Shown here: one piece after another, positions 33,367 to 44,225 of the stretch | How positions within the stretch are numbered: position 1 is the stretch's first letter | Layout: the number at the start of each line of letters is the position of its first letter | NCBI GenBank assembly: GCA_963383645.1 | Contig: OY726565.1 | Span: forward strand, 40,078,444 to 40,142,443 | DNA: 64,000 nt | Direction of reading: 5' to 3' | Source of the DNA: Muscardinus avellanarius | Lineage: Eukaryota; Chordata; Mammalia; Rodentia; Gliridae | Notes under the pieces: model-generated | What the model saw: the letters and a program-made list of their open reading frames with translations, nothing else | The model's database searches: none | What the model was told of the DNA's origin: nothing | Position numbers and translations under genes: made by a program

Positions 33367-33544
33367 ATGTAAGAGGTGTTATTAAAAGTTAACAGAATTT
33401 TTTCAGATTAGCCAATTAGGATTATATTGTCAGTTACTATTTGGTGTTTAAACTGCAATGTTCATTGTTTTTAGGATTTTTGTTTGTTAAAATAATAAAA
33501 TGCTGGCTGTGGCTATTAAAATGGGTAAATTAGGTAAATATATC
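32872..33544. other. Unique sequence
   Basis: An 86-codon minus-strand frame (32983-33243) ends in a basic tail (VETKVKPKMANFKLYKKS). I recognise no parent gene, and no poly(A) or TSD shows a processed pseudogene. An (AAAT)n run lies at 33328-33368. Confidence 0.4.
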
Positions 33545-33675
33545 AGCTATTTAGTAAGGTCCTCTGCAACTTAGAGAGACATTGTTTCAAAATAAAAAAA
33601 TAAAAAATTGAGCTGGGGATGTGCTGGGAGGTAGAATGCCCATGGGTTCCACTCCCAGTACTGTAAAAAGAAAAA
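33545..33675 (+). mobile_element. B1-dID SINE, type A, 5'-truncated
   Basis: Starts within the B1 3' part (TCAGCTATTTAGTAAGG). The dID half has a small deletion in the A box. Confidence 0.8.
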
Positions 33676-33884
33676 AGGCTTATATTTTTAAAAATCTAAA
33701 TAGTAATATAAGTAAGTTAAATATGATTTTATATATAAAAAAGACTTTGTGTAGCACAATTTTAGTATAAACTGAATTGTTCTATAGGAAAAAAGGAATT
33801 TGAGAACAAAAATCAAAAGGTTAAGTAAGTCACAGAGGGTTGAAGGAAGTTTAAATATCTGTTAAAGATAACTTATGCTAAATT

Positions 33885-34083
33885 TTTTCACAAATTGGGG
33901 ATGAAACCCAGGACTTCTACCTCTTATACTCCCAGACCTATTTTATATTTTATTTGGAAACAGGGTCTCATTAATTTGCTGAGAGCCTCACTAGGCAGCT
34001 GAGGCTGGCTTTGAACCTGCACGATCCTCCTGTCTCAGCCTCCCAAGTGCTGGGATTACAAGCATGCGCCACCACACCCGGCC
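33885..34083 (-). mobile_element. B1-dID SINE, type B, deleted dID
   Basis: The dID half lacks part of the B-box side; the B1 half is complete. Confidence 0.85.
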
Positions 34084-34368
34084 TGTATTTGTATCTTAAG
34101 TTACTAAAACTTTCATCATATATGTTTAGTACCATGCAAAGATCCATCATTAAGGCCTGGTTTATATCTGTTTTCCCTAACTGAATAAATGTCTTATAAT
34201 TGTATAAGAGAGATACAACTGGCTATCAGGTAATAAGCTTATTTCTGATTATTAATATGGTCCTCTAAACTAATAAAAATCTAGAGATATTCACTGAATT
34301 TTTTCAATGCTCATAATTTACATAGTTTCTTACTGAATTTTACTCCAATGATTAAGTTAATAAATGTT

Positions 34369-34370
<2 letters not shown>

Positions 34371-34403
<33 letters not shown>

Positions 34404-34606
34404 CAGTCCTGGGGATTGAACCCAGGGGCATTCTACCTTCAAGCTACACACCCAGCCCTATTTTTATTCTTTTATTTTTGAAATAGGGTCTCACTAAGTT
34501 GCAAAGGTGCTCACTAAGTAGCTGAGGCTGGCCAAGAATCTGCAATCCTCCTATCTCAGCCTCCCAAGTACTGGGATTACAGGTGTGTGTCACCTTGCCA
34601 GGCTTA
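34371..34606 (-). mobile_element. B1-dID SINE, type A
   Basis: A 30-base T tail and a complete antisense body. Confidence 0.9.
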
Positions 34607-34765
34607 ACAATTCTTTCAAAGGGGTTCAGAAAGAGTGATAATCAGCCAGGTTCAGTGGTGCATGCCTATAATCCCAGTACTTGGGAGGCTGAGACAGGAG
34701 GATCACAGGTTCTAAGACTGCCTCAGCAACTGAGTTGAGGCTCTTTTTCATAATAAAAAAGTAGG

Positions 34766-35180
34766 CCAGGCAAGGTGCCCCATGCTTGTAATCTCAGCAT
34801 TTGGGAGGCCAAGAAAGAAGGATCATGATTTGAGGACAGCCTCAGATACTTAGTGAGGTCCTTTGCAACTTAGTGAGGCCCTATTTCAAAATAAAGAATA
34901 GAGCCTGGCATGGTGGCACACACTTATAATCCCAGCGCTTGGGAGGCTGAGACAGGAGGATCACGCAGGTTCGAAGCCAGCCTCAGCTACTTAGTGAGGC
35001 TCTCAGCAACTTAGTGAGACCCTGTTACCAAATAGAATATAAAATAGGTCCGGGAGTATATCCAAGAGGTAGAAAGTCCCTGGGTTCTACCCTCAGTACC
35101 ACAAAAAATTAAAATAAAATATAGGGCTAGGGGTGCAGCTTGGAGGTATAATACCTTTGGGTTCCATCCCTGATACCACA
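34766..35180 (+). mobile_element. B1-dID SINE, type A, second level
   Basis: B1 half at 34766-34902, dID half at 35119-35180 (TAGGGCTAGGGGTGCAGC). Confidence 0.8.
34903..35112 (+). mobile_element. B1-dID SINE, type B, third level
   Basis: CTGTTACCAAATAGAATATAAAATAGG and GGGAGTATATCC identify type B. It sits in the linker of the type A copy. Confidence 0.88.
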
Positions 35181-35207
35181 AAAAAGTTTAAAATAAATAA
35201 ATAAATA

Positions 35208-35400
35208 AAGCCGATCATGGTGGCACATGCCTATAATCTCAGTACTTGGGAGGCTGAGACAAAAGGATCACAAGTTCAAGGACAACGGCAGCATTTTAGC
35301 AACACCTTAAATAAATAAGAAATAAAATTAGACCAGAGGTATAGCTCAGAGGTAGAACCTCTCTGAGTTCAATCTCCAGTACTACAAAAAATAAAGTAAA
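35208..35400 (+). mobile_element. B1-dID SINE, type A, shortened
   Basis: It has a deletion between the B1 and dID halves (AACACCTTAAATAAATAAG). It follows the (AAAT)n tail of the second-level copy. Confidence 0.8.
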
Positions 35401-35489
35401 AAAAAAAATTTTTTTAAAGAAGTAAAAAGGACTCAGGGTATAACTCGGAGGTTGTACAGCCCTACATTCAATTTCCAGTACAAAATAAA

Positions 35490-36775
35490 AAGTGACAATC
35501 CCTAGTGATGGTGAGAGATGGACAGGTGAGCCTCTGTCTGCAAAAGAGCTCACTAAGGGGAAGTGATGCTTTGGGCTCCTGATTTAATGCTGTCAGAGAC
35601 AATCTATGGAGATGAGAAAACTGGTAGCATTTTACCAACTAGCTTTTCAGTGTAGAACCACTGTGGAGTGGAGTTTTAGCTAATCCAGACGGGGCTACTG
35701 TTGGCACAGAGACTTTTGAGTTTGGGCCACACTGGCTAGCTAGTTAGTGATTCAAGAAAGAATGATCTGTACAGAGTAACTGCTGATAAGCTGAGCCTCA
35801 ACATCTCCCACAGGAGAGCAAAATCAGAGACTGGCACTGACTTATACCCACAGCCACACGCAAGAATAACAACTGTCTTCTCACCCTCCAGGCAGACGCC
35901 ACAGGCAATGATGAGGTTGGGGTGGGTGGGCAATTACTCTACTCCACATCCTATCCACGTCAAAAACTTTCTCCACAAAGCAGCCTTCTCATGGAAGCAG
36001 AGAAATAAAAAGCGCTAACACTGCAAGGAATGCTAGAAGTTATTGACTCTAGTGCCCTTGTTTAATCAAATGTGGAAAGAGACAGGGTGACCTCTCTGAG
36101 TTAAGGCAGGGCTGGCCAGTAAAAGCTGGGAGATAAAAAACAAAACCGGCCCTCACTCACGCGTGACTCAGCCGCTCAGGTGGTCGCTGTGTCTCCACAC
36201 CAGGGCCTCCCTGGGAAGGAGGAGGTCACCCGGCCTTCAGGGTGGGCCGCCACAAGCTCCCACCCACCCAGCTTTTGTGTCAGAGTCACAAGGTAAAAGA
36301 GTCCTTCTAGAAGCCAAGGAAAACTACTGCTGCTTGAAATAATTGCCTGAAGGTATACATTACTTTCTTTGAGTAAAATGACCAGTTGTGTTTTACACCA
36401 AATTACTCTGTTAGGGAAGAGCTGCACAGAAGGCACCAGGCACCACCGCGAAGTGGCCTTGGACAGCGGACATCTCCCATCTCACCTTGATGAGGTGGAA
36501 CAGGAGATAAAATTTTAGGTAGAAAAGAGACATATTGGGAAGGAAAAAAAAAAAAAAAACTGCCACACGTGCAGGCCAGGCTCATGATTTGGTGCCTCTG
36601 ACCCGCAGCTGTTTTGAGTTTCAGAGCCCATTTGCTTAGGCAGAAACCAGGGCTTTTAAATCCACCATGGGCTACCTTCACATCTGAAAGGCATTTTCCC
36701 CACTGTGTTCCTCAAACCACGCCCCTCCCCATCTTGAGTGCCTGTTAAAAGGGCTGTGAAAAGGTTGGGGGGGTG
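35490..36775. other. Unique sequence; duplication copy 1 at 35923-36117
   Basis: 35923-36117 is a direct duplicate of 37708-37808 plus 38246-38390. The remainder is unassigned. Confidence 0.6.
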
Positions 36776-36791
36776 GCTCTCTCACATTTTC

Positions 36792-36851
<60 letters not shown>

Positions 36852-37043
36852 CTGGGGATGGAACCCAGAGGCTTTCTACCTTTGGGCGATACTCCCAGAC
36901 CTAGTTTGTATTTTATTTGGAAACAGGGTCTCACTAAGTTGCTGAGAGCCTCACTAAGTAGCTGAGGCTGGCTTCGAACCTGTGCGATCCTCCTGTCTCA
37001 GCCTCCCAAGCGCTGGGATTACAAGCGTGAGCCACCACACCCC
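36792..37043 (-). mobile_element. B1-dID SINE, type B, (TG)n tail, perfect TSD
   Basis: GCTCTCTCACATTTTC is exact at 36776-36791 and 37044-37059. The tail is a 54-bp TG run, the body near consensus. A young insertion. Confidence 0.95.
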
Positions 37044-37266
37044 GCTCTCTCACATTTTCAAGGTGGCCTGCATTTTCCTTTGAAACTTTGAAACTTTTCC
37101 ATGACAAAAACCTCTCTTTTCTCGGTCACATGTTAAAATTCATTTCTACAACAGAAGCCAAGAACACACAAAAAATTGCTATGTTAACCCATGACAACCT
37201 TTGGCCAACCTTGTTCTCATTTCAAGTACTGAGGGATAAAATCAAGAACAAAACTTATGGGGGGAG

Positions 37267-37433
37267 GTGACGGGCGTGCCCGTAATTCAGTACTTAGGAA
37301 GCTACAGCCAGACTCAGCAACTTAGAGCAACTTTGAGGCCCTATTTCCAAATAAAAAAGAAAAGAGGGCTTGGGGTGAAGCTTAGAGGTAGAATGCCTCT
37401 GGGTTCAATCCCAAATTAAAAAAAAAAAAAAAT
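37267..37433 (+). mobile_element. B1-dID SINE, type A, shortened
   Basis: A small B1 half and a dID half that stops after GGTTCAATCCC, followed by an A tail. Confidence 0.8.
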
Positions 37434-37808
37434 TATGGGAGGGCATTGATTTGACTGAGCTCCTTCCTTAGGCCCCAACAAACCAAACTGAAGTCACTCG
37501 CGCCAAAACTAAGTTTATCTGATTTGAGAACTCGGGAGAGAGATGATAGATAGCCAGTTCCCCAAAGAGGGTGAGTTTGAGCAGCACTAACAAGCAAGCC
37601 CCTCTGCTTTAGTGCAGAATGAGGGCCCTGACACCAGTCTCGTGAATTAACACCTCTGTTTTTGCCCTGAGGCGATGACTCGGGGAGGCCTCTGTTATTT
37701 AAAGAGGGCCAGGTGGGTGAGCAATTATTCCACTTGTAATGAGTCTCTCCCATACACACATCCCACATCTTATCCACATCAAATATTTTCTTCAAAAAGC
37801 AGCCTTCT

Positions 37809-38121
37809 GAGCCAAATGTGGTGGCATACACTTGTAATTCCAGCATTTGGGAGGAAGAAACTGGAGGATCCTAGTTCAAGGACAGCCTCAGCTACTACTT
37901 AGTGAGGGAGGCTCTTTGCAATTCAGTGAGACCCTGTTTTAAAATAAAGAATAAAAGAGCCAGGCATGGTGGCACATGCTTGTAATCCCCTCACTTGGGA
38001 GGTGGAGACAGGAGGATCCCTCAGGTTTGAAGCCTGCAGTGCTGGCTTAAGAGACCCTGTTCCCAAATAAATATATATGTCTGGGAGTGTAGCCCAGAGA
38101 TTAAAGGGTTCCATCCCCAGT

Positions 38122-38155
<34 letters not shown>

Positions 38156-38245
38156 ACAAAAAAATAGGGCTGGGGGTATAGCTCGGAGGTAGAATGCCCC
38201 TGGGTTCCATCCCTAGTACTGCAAAAATAAATAAGTAAAAATAAT
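37809..38245 (+). mobile_element. B1-dID SINE, type A, interrupted
   Basis: B1 half at 37809-37957, dID half at 38162-38225. TSD AAAGCAGCCTTCT exact at 37796-37808 and 38246-38258. Confidence 0.92.
37958..38161 (+). mobile_element. B1-dID SINE, type C, (AC)n tail
   Basis: Sits in the linker of the type A copy. GCTGGCTTAAGAGACC is present. The tail is 14 AC units. Confidence 0.9.
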
Positions 38246-38390
38246 AAAGCAGCCTTCTCCAGAATCATAGAATTAAAAGGCGTTAACACTGCAAGGAATG
38301 TTAGAAGTTGTTAACTCCAGCGCCCTTGTTTGATCAGATGTGGAAAGAGGCAGGGTGACCTCTCTCAGAGTTAAGGCAGGGCTGGCCTTT

Positions 38391-39015
38391 CCCATCCATG
38401 TTCCCTCCTCTGCATTCTTCTGAAACCGTGGTCTTTACAGTCCGCTAAGAAGTTACACACTAAAAAAAACAAAACAAAAAAAAAAAAAAAAAAACCAGTT
38501 AACACACTCTCTGCTTTATTTTCTGGTAAGTAGTCCTTTGGGTATTTGGCTATTATTTATCATTTCGTGCTTCATGGTTAAGTCATTGGATCATCTTTTA
38601 GACCAATCTATAGTAACCTGCAAATAATCAATCCCTTTTTATAGTCTTTGGTTCAACTTTAATATTAATATATAGAAACCTGCTGATAACCAGCCCCCCC
38701 CCCCTTTATAGTAGCTATTTCTAGGTTTCTGCTCAAGCTACCTTTCCAGAATGTTGGGCTTCAACATGAACTTGAAAGGCAGGGGACAGAAGCTAAACAG
38801 ACATCCAAAGCTGGCAGACCATGAAGCAACTTAGGTCAAAGACATCTGTTTGGCCAAAATGATGTTGATTCAACATCTTAAATGTAGAAGATGTCACAAG
38901 ACATCAGTCTACCCATCACCTCTCAAAAACTTAATCTAAAAATCCTAAACCCAGGTTTTCATAGGGCAAAAATTGTCTGAAGGTAAGCAGAAGTTTTCTT
39001 CTTTAAAAGAGGTTG
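38391..39015. other. Unique sequence
   Basis: It includes an A-rich run (38461-38493) and an 11-base C run (38693-38703). Nothing else recognised. Confidence 0.4.
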
Positions 39016-39017
39016 TC

Positions 39018-39200
39018 CTCCACTGGGCATACTGGTGCACACTTGTAATCCCTCTACCTGGGAGGCTGAAACAGGATCACAGGTTCCACGACAGCCTCAG
39101 CAACTCAGTGAGAATTTATTTAAAAAAAAAAAAAAAAGAACGTCTGGATGTGTAGCATGGAGGTAGAACACCACTGGATTGAATCCCCAGTACAGAAAAG
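39018..39200 (+). mobile_element. B1-dID SINE, type A
   Basis: A sense copy. The linker has become a 17-base A run. Confidence 0.85.
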
Positions 39201-39419
39201 GAGAAGGAAAAGGTGAGGGGACGTTAGTAGATGAGGTGAGGACAGTAGTTTGGGGTGTGCACCCCACCCCAATGCCCCCAGTAGTCATTGCTTAATTGGA
39301 GCAACAGGTACCGATCACATTAATTAGACTATTCAGCTATGTTTCAGGAGGTGTTTGCAGCATTTTTCACTGGGACAAAGCTAAAATAATTTTTCATGAC
39401 TCAAGTTAAAACCTGCTCT

Positions 39420-39643
39420 TCAGTCAGGCGTGGTGGCGCACACTTGTAATCCCCACGCTTTGGAGGCTGAGACAGGAGGATCGCACAGGTTCGAAGCCAG
39501 CCTCAGCTACTTAGTGAGGCTCTCAACAACTTAGTGAGACCCTGTTTCCAAATAAAATATAAAATAGGTCTGCGACTATAGCCCAGAGGTAGAAAAGCCC
39601 CTGGGTTCCACCCCCAGTACCACAAAAAATTTTAAAAAATTAA
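39420..39643 (+). mobile_element. B1-dID SINE, type B
   Basis: Flanked by AAAACCTGCTCTTCAG on the left. The right duplicate is AAAACCTGCT, cut by the LTR that follows and resuming as CTGCTCGTCAG at 40341. Confidence 0.9.
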
Positions 39644-39659
39644 AAAAACAAAACCTGCT

Positions 39660-40340
39660 TGTTACGGTGAAATATGTCATGGTGTGGGATGATATGGTTG
39701 TGGGGAAACTGTTCCCGGGGACCCCCGTTAGGGTCCCGGACGGACACAATTTCCCTCAAACCACAACAAAACCCCAAACAACCAAAACCAGAAAAACCGT
39801 GGGTTCTTATTCTGAGCTAAGGGTTAAAACACGTTAGCTCAGACTCTTGCTGAAGATTTAAAGAAGTTTATTAAAAAGATAGAAATACAGAGGACAGTTA
39901 AAGCCCCATGACATTCAGAAATGGCATGGGTGGGGAGCAATTCGAACGAATACACCCAAAGGGACACATGTGGACCCAGCTTTTTATACCCATTACCTCC
40001 ATCTTGTTTACGTAATTCTGAAGTAGTAAACGTCCCTGTAAGGTACCTCCCCCAGCCAGGTGTGGCATGGTGTCTCCTTTCATGAAGGTCGAAGGTCTAT
40101 CCTAGCTAGATTATGATGTAGATCTGTCTTTACAAAGAGGAAGCCCTAGCTCCCCTCTCCTATTGACTTGCTAATTACTTTTAGCTAAGTCAATCTAAAT
40201 TTCAATAGCTGTTTGCTTCCTGACTGAAGCCAAGCCTTTCTCTCTCCAGGTCTGCCATTTGAAACAATTATTTCTGAAATATATCTATTAATAATCAGAG
40301 CTTTCTCAAATCTTCCTAAGCCATTCCCGATACTGGTACA
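39660..40340 (-). mobile_element. Solo LTR, family A
   Basis: Read on the minus strand it starts TGTACCAGTATCGGG and ends GTAACA. 5-bp TSD CTGCT exact (39655-39659; 40341-40345). TATAAAA near 39983-39989, AATAAA at 39867-39872, R hairpin near 39904-39930. It inserted into the 3' target duplicate of the neighbouring SINE. Confidence 0.93.
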
Positions 40341-40345
40341 CTGCT

Positions 40346-40560
40346 CGTCAGCCGTGGTGCCATAATCCCAGTGTTTAGGAAGCTAAGACAGAAGGATCGC
40401 AGGTTCAGGCCAGCCTCAGCAACTTGTGAGGCTCTCATAATTTAGTGAGACCCTGTTCCAAAATAAAGAATAAAATAGGGCTGGAATATAGCTCAGAGGT
40501 GGAATGTCCCCACGTTCAATGCCCAGTACCACACAAATAAATTAAATGAATAAATAAAAC
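40346..40560 (+). mobile_element. B1-dID SINE, type A
   Basis: Starts CCGTGGTGCC with part of the B1 5' end missing. An AAAT-rich tail follows. Confidence 0.85.
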
Positions 40561-40910
40561 ACACTCTTCAACTTAAGCACTATTTCTGGGCAGCTCTGAA
40601 GCTATACTTGCAGCTCATCAGCTCTGCCAGCGGTTTGGGCAGGCCTGTTTCCTCTGGGAACTTCCAGGAAGACCTCCGGGAACTTCCAGGAACTTCTTGG
40701 ATCATGAAAAGAGAAGGGAGACAGGAGAGCAGAGGGCAGCAGGGGGAAGGAAGAGGAAGGAAAAATGGAAGAACCAGGAAATGAAATCGACCACATTACC
40801 TATGTGCATTTACAAATATGTAACAATGAATCCTACAAGGATGCCTAATCATGCACCAACAGAAATAATAAGAAGGCTCTTGAAGCCATGTAGGAATATT
40901 TTTAGACTTG
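40561..40910. other. Unique sequence with two TTCCAGGAA palindromes
   Basis: TTCCAGGAA occurs at 40662-40670 and 40684-40692 in a 22-bp direct repeat. This is the STAT-type half-site arrangement; function unknown. Confidence 0.5.
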
Positions 40911-40915
40911 TTTAT

Positions 40916-41247
40916 TGTTAGGTTTAAAATAAAGTTAGGGGGTTTAGGAGGAAGGCAAAAACACCAACCAGGTTATCAGAGACCACTGATTCGGACCCTG
41001 CACCCTCCAGAGAGTCAGCCGGCCGTGGGGAAAGGGACCGACGGGCCACGTGTCTGGAGAGTTGCGCATAGTCCTGATCAGCCGGCTGAGTCATGTAGCA
41101 GATTGGAGGCACCGATGTTTTTAGGCATGCCGATTCTCTCGCGACATCCTGAGTCTCACGATGTTTGGCGTTTCGGGATATCACCGCTTCTGGCTTCCAC
41201 TTCCTGTTCTGCTGTGAGATCAGGTACAGGAGGGACCCAACTTATCA
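40916..41247 (-). mobile_element. 3' LTR of provirus B
   Basis: 332 bp. 40971-41247 matches 43949-44225, 277 bp in both. The TATA-like word is CCTAAAAACATCGG here and CCTATAAAACATCGG in the 5' LTR. The two LTRs differ at roughly one base in ten by eye, so the insertion is not recent. Confidence 0.85.
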
Positions 41248-41302
41248 TCCCAGCCTTTTGGTGAAAATAGGCAGAAACCAAGTCTTAAGCTACTTGCTGC
41301 TG

Positions 41303-41506
41303 TCAGGGGGCGTCGTAGGGGGGCCCTTGGCCGGGAGAGGTTGGGTCCTCCGTAAGTGGGCAGGTGAAAGGATGGCTACAGCATGAGTCAGAGGTTACCC
41401 TGGACAGCTTGGTGATGTGTGTTCGAGGAGAGTTTATCAGCCAAGGAGCTATTAAAGTAAAGGCAAATCGTGAGAGCAGTGAGTGGGTTTGGGTCAGTCT
41501 GGTCAA
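41303..41506 (-). pseudogene. Possible env-tail remnant, provirus B
   Basis: A 67-codon frame lies where the transmembrane envelope tail should be, just upstream of the 3' LTR. The short word LIAPWLINS weakly resembles the membrane-exit region of gammaretroviral envelopes. Too little remains to be sure; it may be chance. Confidence 0.2.
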
Positions 41507-41963
41507 ATGATAACATGCTATTGGGTCAGGAGCATCAGTAATGGATTTTAGGGAGTTTAATACTTATGGCTGTTTGTCATCTGGAGAGGGAGAGCATCAT
41601 ACTATGTAAACGAGTGGACCTGCTAAAATAAAAACATTAAAGAGAATCATGCCAAGAAAAATAAAGCTTAGTGGGCCCCCAAACTGTGCAAAACAATTTG
41701 CCATGAGGCTGTGGTAGCAGAGCCCTTTGTAGACTCTGCCTGAGCTTCAGGCAGAGTAATTTTGTCCTGTAAAACAGGGCCTGTAATGCGTGGTCATGAG
41801 AGATTGCCGTCAATCCCCTGTACCGAGATCAGAAAAGGAAAAGCTAGAACCTTGAAAGGATGGAAGGACTGAGCAGGCAACCAAAAAAGAGACTGGCTTA
41901 CCTGCTACCTGGAGAGTTACCTGGGCTGGCAAGGAGGGTGGAGGTTGAGGGATCCAGGAGCCA

Positions 41964-42170
41964 TCAGTCTTCGGCCAGGCTGAGTAGAGCCAGCGGCGGG
42001 GCCTGGAAAAGTGGTCCCCCTGTGTTGAGGCCCCTGGGGCTCACCGCATTTCCAGGGGCACTGTTCCAGTGGCCCTCCTGGCCGCACGCCAGGCACAGTC
42101 TGATTGGTGGGCTTGGCCTTGCCGCACTCGAGGCAGGCTCCTGGAGGTAGTCATCATGGCTGTCCTCCAC
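41964..42170 (-). pseudogene. Gag nucleocapsid remnant with damaged zinc knuckle
   Basis: A 68-codon frame includes CLACGQEGHW (codons 26-35, 42066-42095), which fits the CX2CX4H part of a retroviral CCHC knuckle, with the GHW of gammaretroviral Gag. The fourth ligand is out of register, so the knuckle is broken. LLSLAED near the end recalls the Gag-protease junction of gammaretroviruses. The frame then stops. Flanking frames show no matrix, capsid or protease. Confidence 0.6.
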
Positions 42171-42544
42171 CCCTAGGTGGCGCTCCAGAGGGCTGAGCCG
42201 CTACCGCCAGCAGCAGGACAGCTACCAGGGATCTGCCTTTTGGTGAAGTCGTAGTGTACATTCCATCTCTGCCTCTTCCTCTCTGAAATTAAAACTTTAA
42301 ATGCCATGTTATCCAAATCTTGAATAGGGGTTTGAGGACCATCCTCAGCCTTTCTTAATTTTTTGAAAAGCCTTCTGAGTTGGTTCCTTGAGGGAGGAAG
42401 GCAGGCAAAACAGAGCAGATTAGAGTGGGAGGCTGTCCTGCGATAGGATGGTGATCAGGGTGGTGAGGAGAGAACCTGTAAATCAGTGTTCGCAGAAAGC
42501 AGCACCTACAAGCCAGCTGGGTCAGATGCTGGCATCCACGTGTC

Positions 42545-42815
42545 ACCACAAGATGGCAACTGTGCCTGTGACTCAGCGAAATTGCAGGCTGGCACAGGCC
42601 AAGATGGCGGCTACGTAACATTACATGGTCATGACTTTCTAACGACTCAAGATGGCGACCAAGATGGCTACTGTGACATCACCAGGCAGCGACTATGTGC
42701 CATCACAAAATGGTGATGGCGATTATGCAATGTCACAAGATGGCGATGGTGATGTCACCAGGCAGCAACTACACGCCATCACAAAATGGTGGCTGGTGTC
42801 AAAATGGCAGCTGAT
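42545..42815 (-). promoter_or_regulatory. Cluster of YY1-like motifs in provirus B
   Basis: AAGATGGC occurs at 42550, 42601, 42649, 42661 and 42737. AAAATGGY occurs at 42707, 42783 and 42801. Several read on to AAGATGGCGRC, the YY1 consensus. A 76-bp tandem unit (42680 and 42756, CACCAGGCAGCRACTA) carries some of them. Regulatory function is inference. Confidence 0.55.
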
Positions 42816-43899
42816 GAGGGAGAGCATTTGGAGGGATGGGAATGCAGGGGGGAAAAGCCTGGACATAAAGATTTCCAACCATTTACCAAACTGCTTACAA
42901 AGTTGTTAACCGTTCTTGGGCCATCACAACCCATTTCCCAACTCTTATCAAGGCCAGACAGGTGCTCAGGGTATCTGCTAGTTTAAAGGTTTGACTTCCC
43001 ATAATTGGTTCATGGGTGAAAATGAAAAACAGGAAACAGGCGTCCCCATTTTCCTGATCAATCATTCAAAAAAGGAGGTTAAGAGATTGGGAAAGACGTC
43101 TCCATCCCATCCCAAAAACCAGAGGATGACCTGGTCATCCGGAGGGTGGTCCCAGTGGACCAGGGGACAGTGGGTCACCAAGTGCTTGGATTTCAGGGTC
43201 CCAGTGGACTGGAAGACCCAAGTCCGGAACCCGCTAACCAAGGGAAGTGGAGGGAGCTTACTGGAGTGAAGTGTTGCCGGCCAGCGCCAGCTATGGCAGA
43301 AGCGCTGAGAAGCTGCTGGAGGCGCAGTGGAGTCAGGGTGTGCGGCGCCTGTGCCTGGTGTGGGAAGCACTGACGGCTGGAGCAGACGTGAATCAAATGA
43401 TGGCACATGAGCGGTAGTGCAGCTTGCCAGACCTGCGTCGTGTAAACAAAATGGCTCCCAGGCACATGGCAAACGCTGAGGCTGGGCCCGGAGGAGCACT
43501 GCCAGTGAGCCTGGCTCAGGGCGAGTGGAATGGAGGAGCAGCAGCAAGTGGATCTACGCCTGCAAGTCAAGTGGCTGTAGTGGACGCCGAGGCTGGACCA
43601 TGTGCCAGAGGTTTGGCGGTGGTTGTGGGAGGTCCAAGCGGCAGGCGGAGGTTCTGGCCCGTGCAGGCGGTTGGCAGGCTGAGCAGGCGCCAGCGGCCAC
43701 GGGGGGTGCATCCCCAATGAACCTGGCTTAGGGTGGGTGCAACTGGTGGTTGGCGGTCTGGCAGCTGGCAGAGCCTGCACACCACAGCGGTGGCGGCAGC
43801 GGCAGTGGGAGCAACACCTGCGGGAGCAACGCCTGCAAGTGGAGCGCCGGCATGGGATCTCACAGTCGAACCGCTGGCAGATCGGAAAGTCTGGGGCTC

Positions 43900-44225
43900 A
43901 AAAAGAGAGTAAAAATAAAAAGAGAAAAGAAGGAAAAAAAGAAAAAAGGGTTATCAGAGACCTCTGATTCAGACCCTGCACCCTCTGGAGAGTCAGCTGG
44001 CCATGGGGGAAGGGACCGACAGGCCACGTGTCTGGAGAGTTGCGTATAGTCCTGATCGACCAGCTGAGTCACGTGGCAGATCGGAGGCACCGATGTTTTA
44101 TAGGCATGCCAATTCTCTCACATCATCCTGAGTCTCGCGATGTGTAGAGTTTCGGGATATTTCCGCTCTGGCTTCCGCTTCCTGTTCTGCTGTGAGATCA
44201 CGTGGAAGAGGGACCCAACTTATCA
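43900..44225 (-). mobile_element. 5' LTR of provirus B
   Basis: Minus-strand start TGATAAGTTGGG at 44225. TATAAAA lies near 44097-44103. The U5 end near 43900 is eroded and purine-rich on the plus strand, so its edge is uncertain. I could not identify a tRNA primer site. Confidence 0.8.

Larger units (their letters stand above)
34645..35485 (+). mobile_element. B1-dID SINE nest, outer element
   Basis: The outermost B1 half is at 34645-34765. A dID half resumes at 35425-35482 (AGGGTATAACTCGGAGG). Three further SINEs lie between, so one target SINE has grown to 840 bp. Confidence 0.75.
37708..38390. repeat. Local duplication, copy 2
   Basis: GGTGGGTGAGCAATTATTCCAC...AAAGCAGCCTTCT, then (after a SINE nest) TTAACACTGCAAGGAATG...GTTAAGGCAGGGCTGGCC, match 35923-36117 with about one change in ten by eye. 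The part after the SINE resembles an old mammalian repeat, but the shared flank makes local duplication the simpler reading. Confidence 0.75.
40916..44225 (-). mobile_element. Compact ERV provirus, family B
   Basis: Two direct LTRs bound a 2.65-kb interior. TSD TTTAT is exact at 40911-40915 and 44226-44230. Termini are TGATAAGTTGGG and CCTAACA. The interior has, in minus-strand order, a GC-rich leader, a YY1-like motif cluster, a Gag zinc-knuckle remnant and a polypurine stretch (CAAAAGGCTGGGA) against the 3' LTR. I find no reverse transcriptase, integrase or clear envelope. It is a deletion derivative that would need helper proteins. The retroviral class is unclear: the knuckle looks gammaretroviral, but 5-bp duplications are more usual for class III. 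Confidence 0.85.

Noticed and set aside
43193..43780. 195-codon minus-strand frame in the provirus leader
   Set aside because: GC-rich composition leaves few stops. The peptide lacks matrix or capsid features, and frames overlap on both strands.
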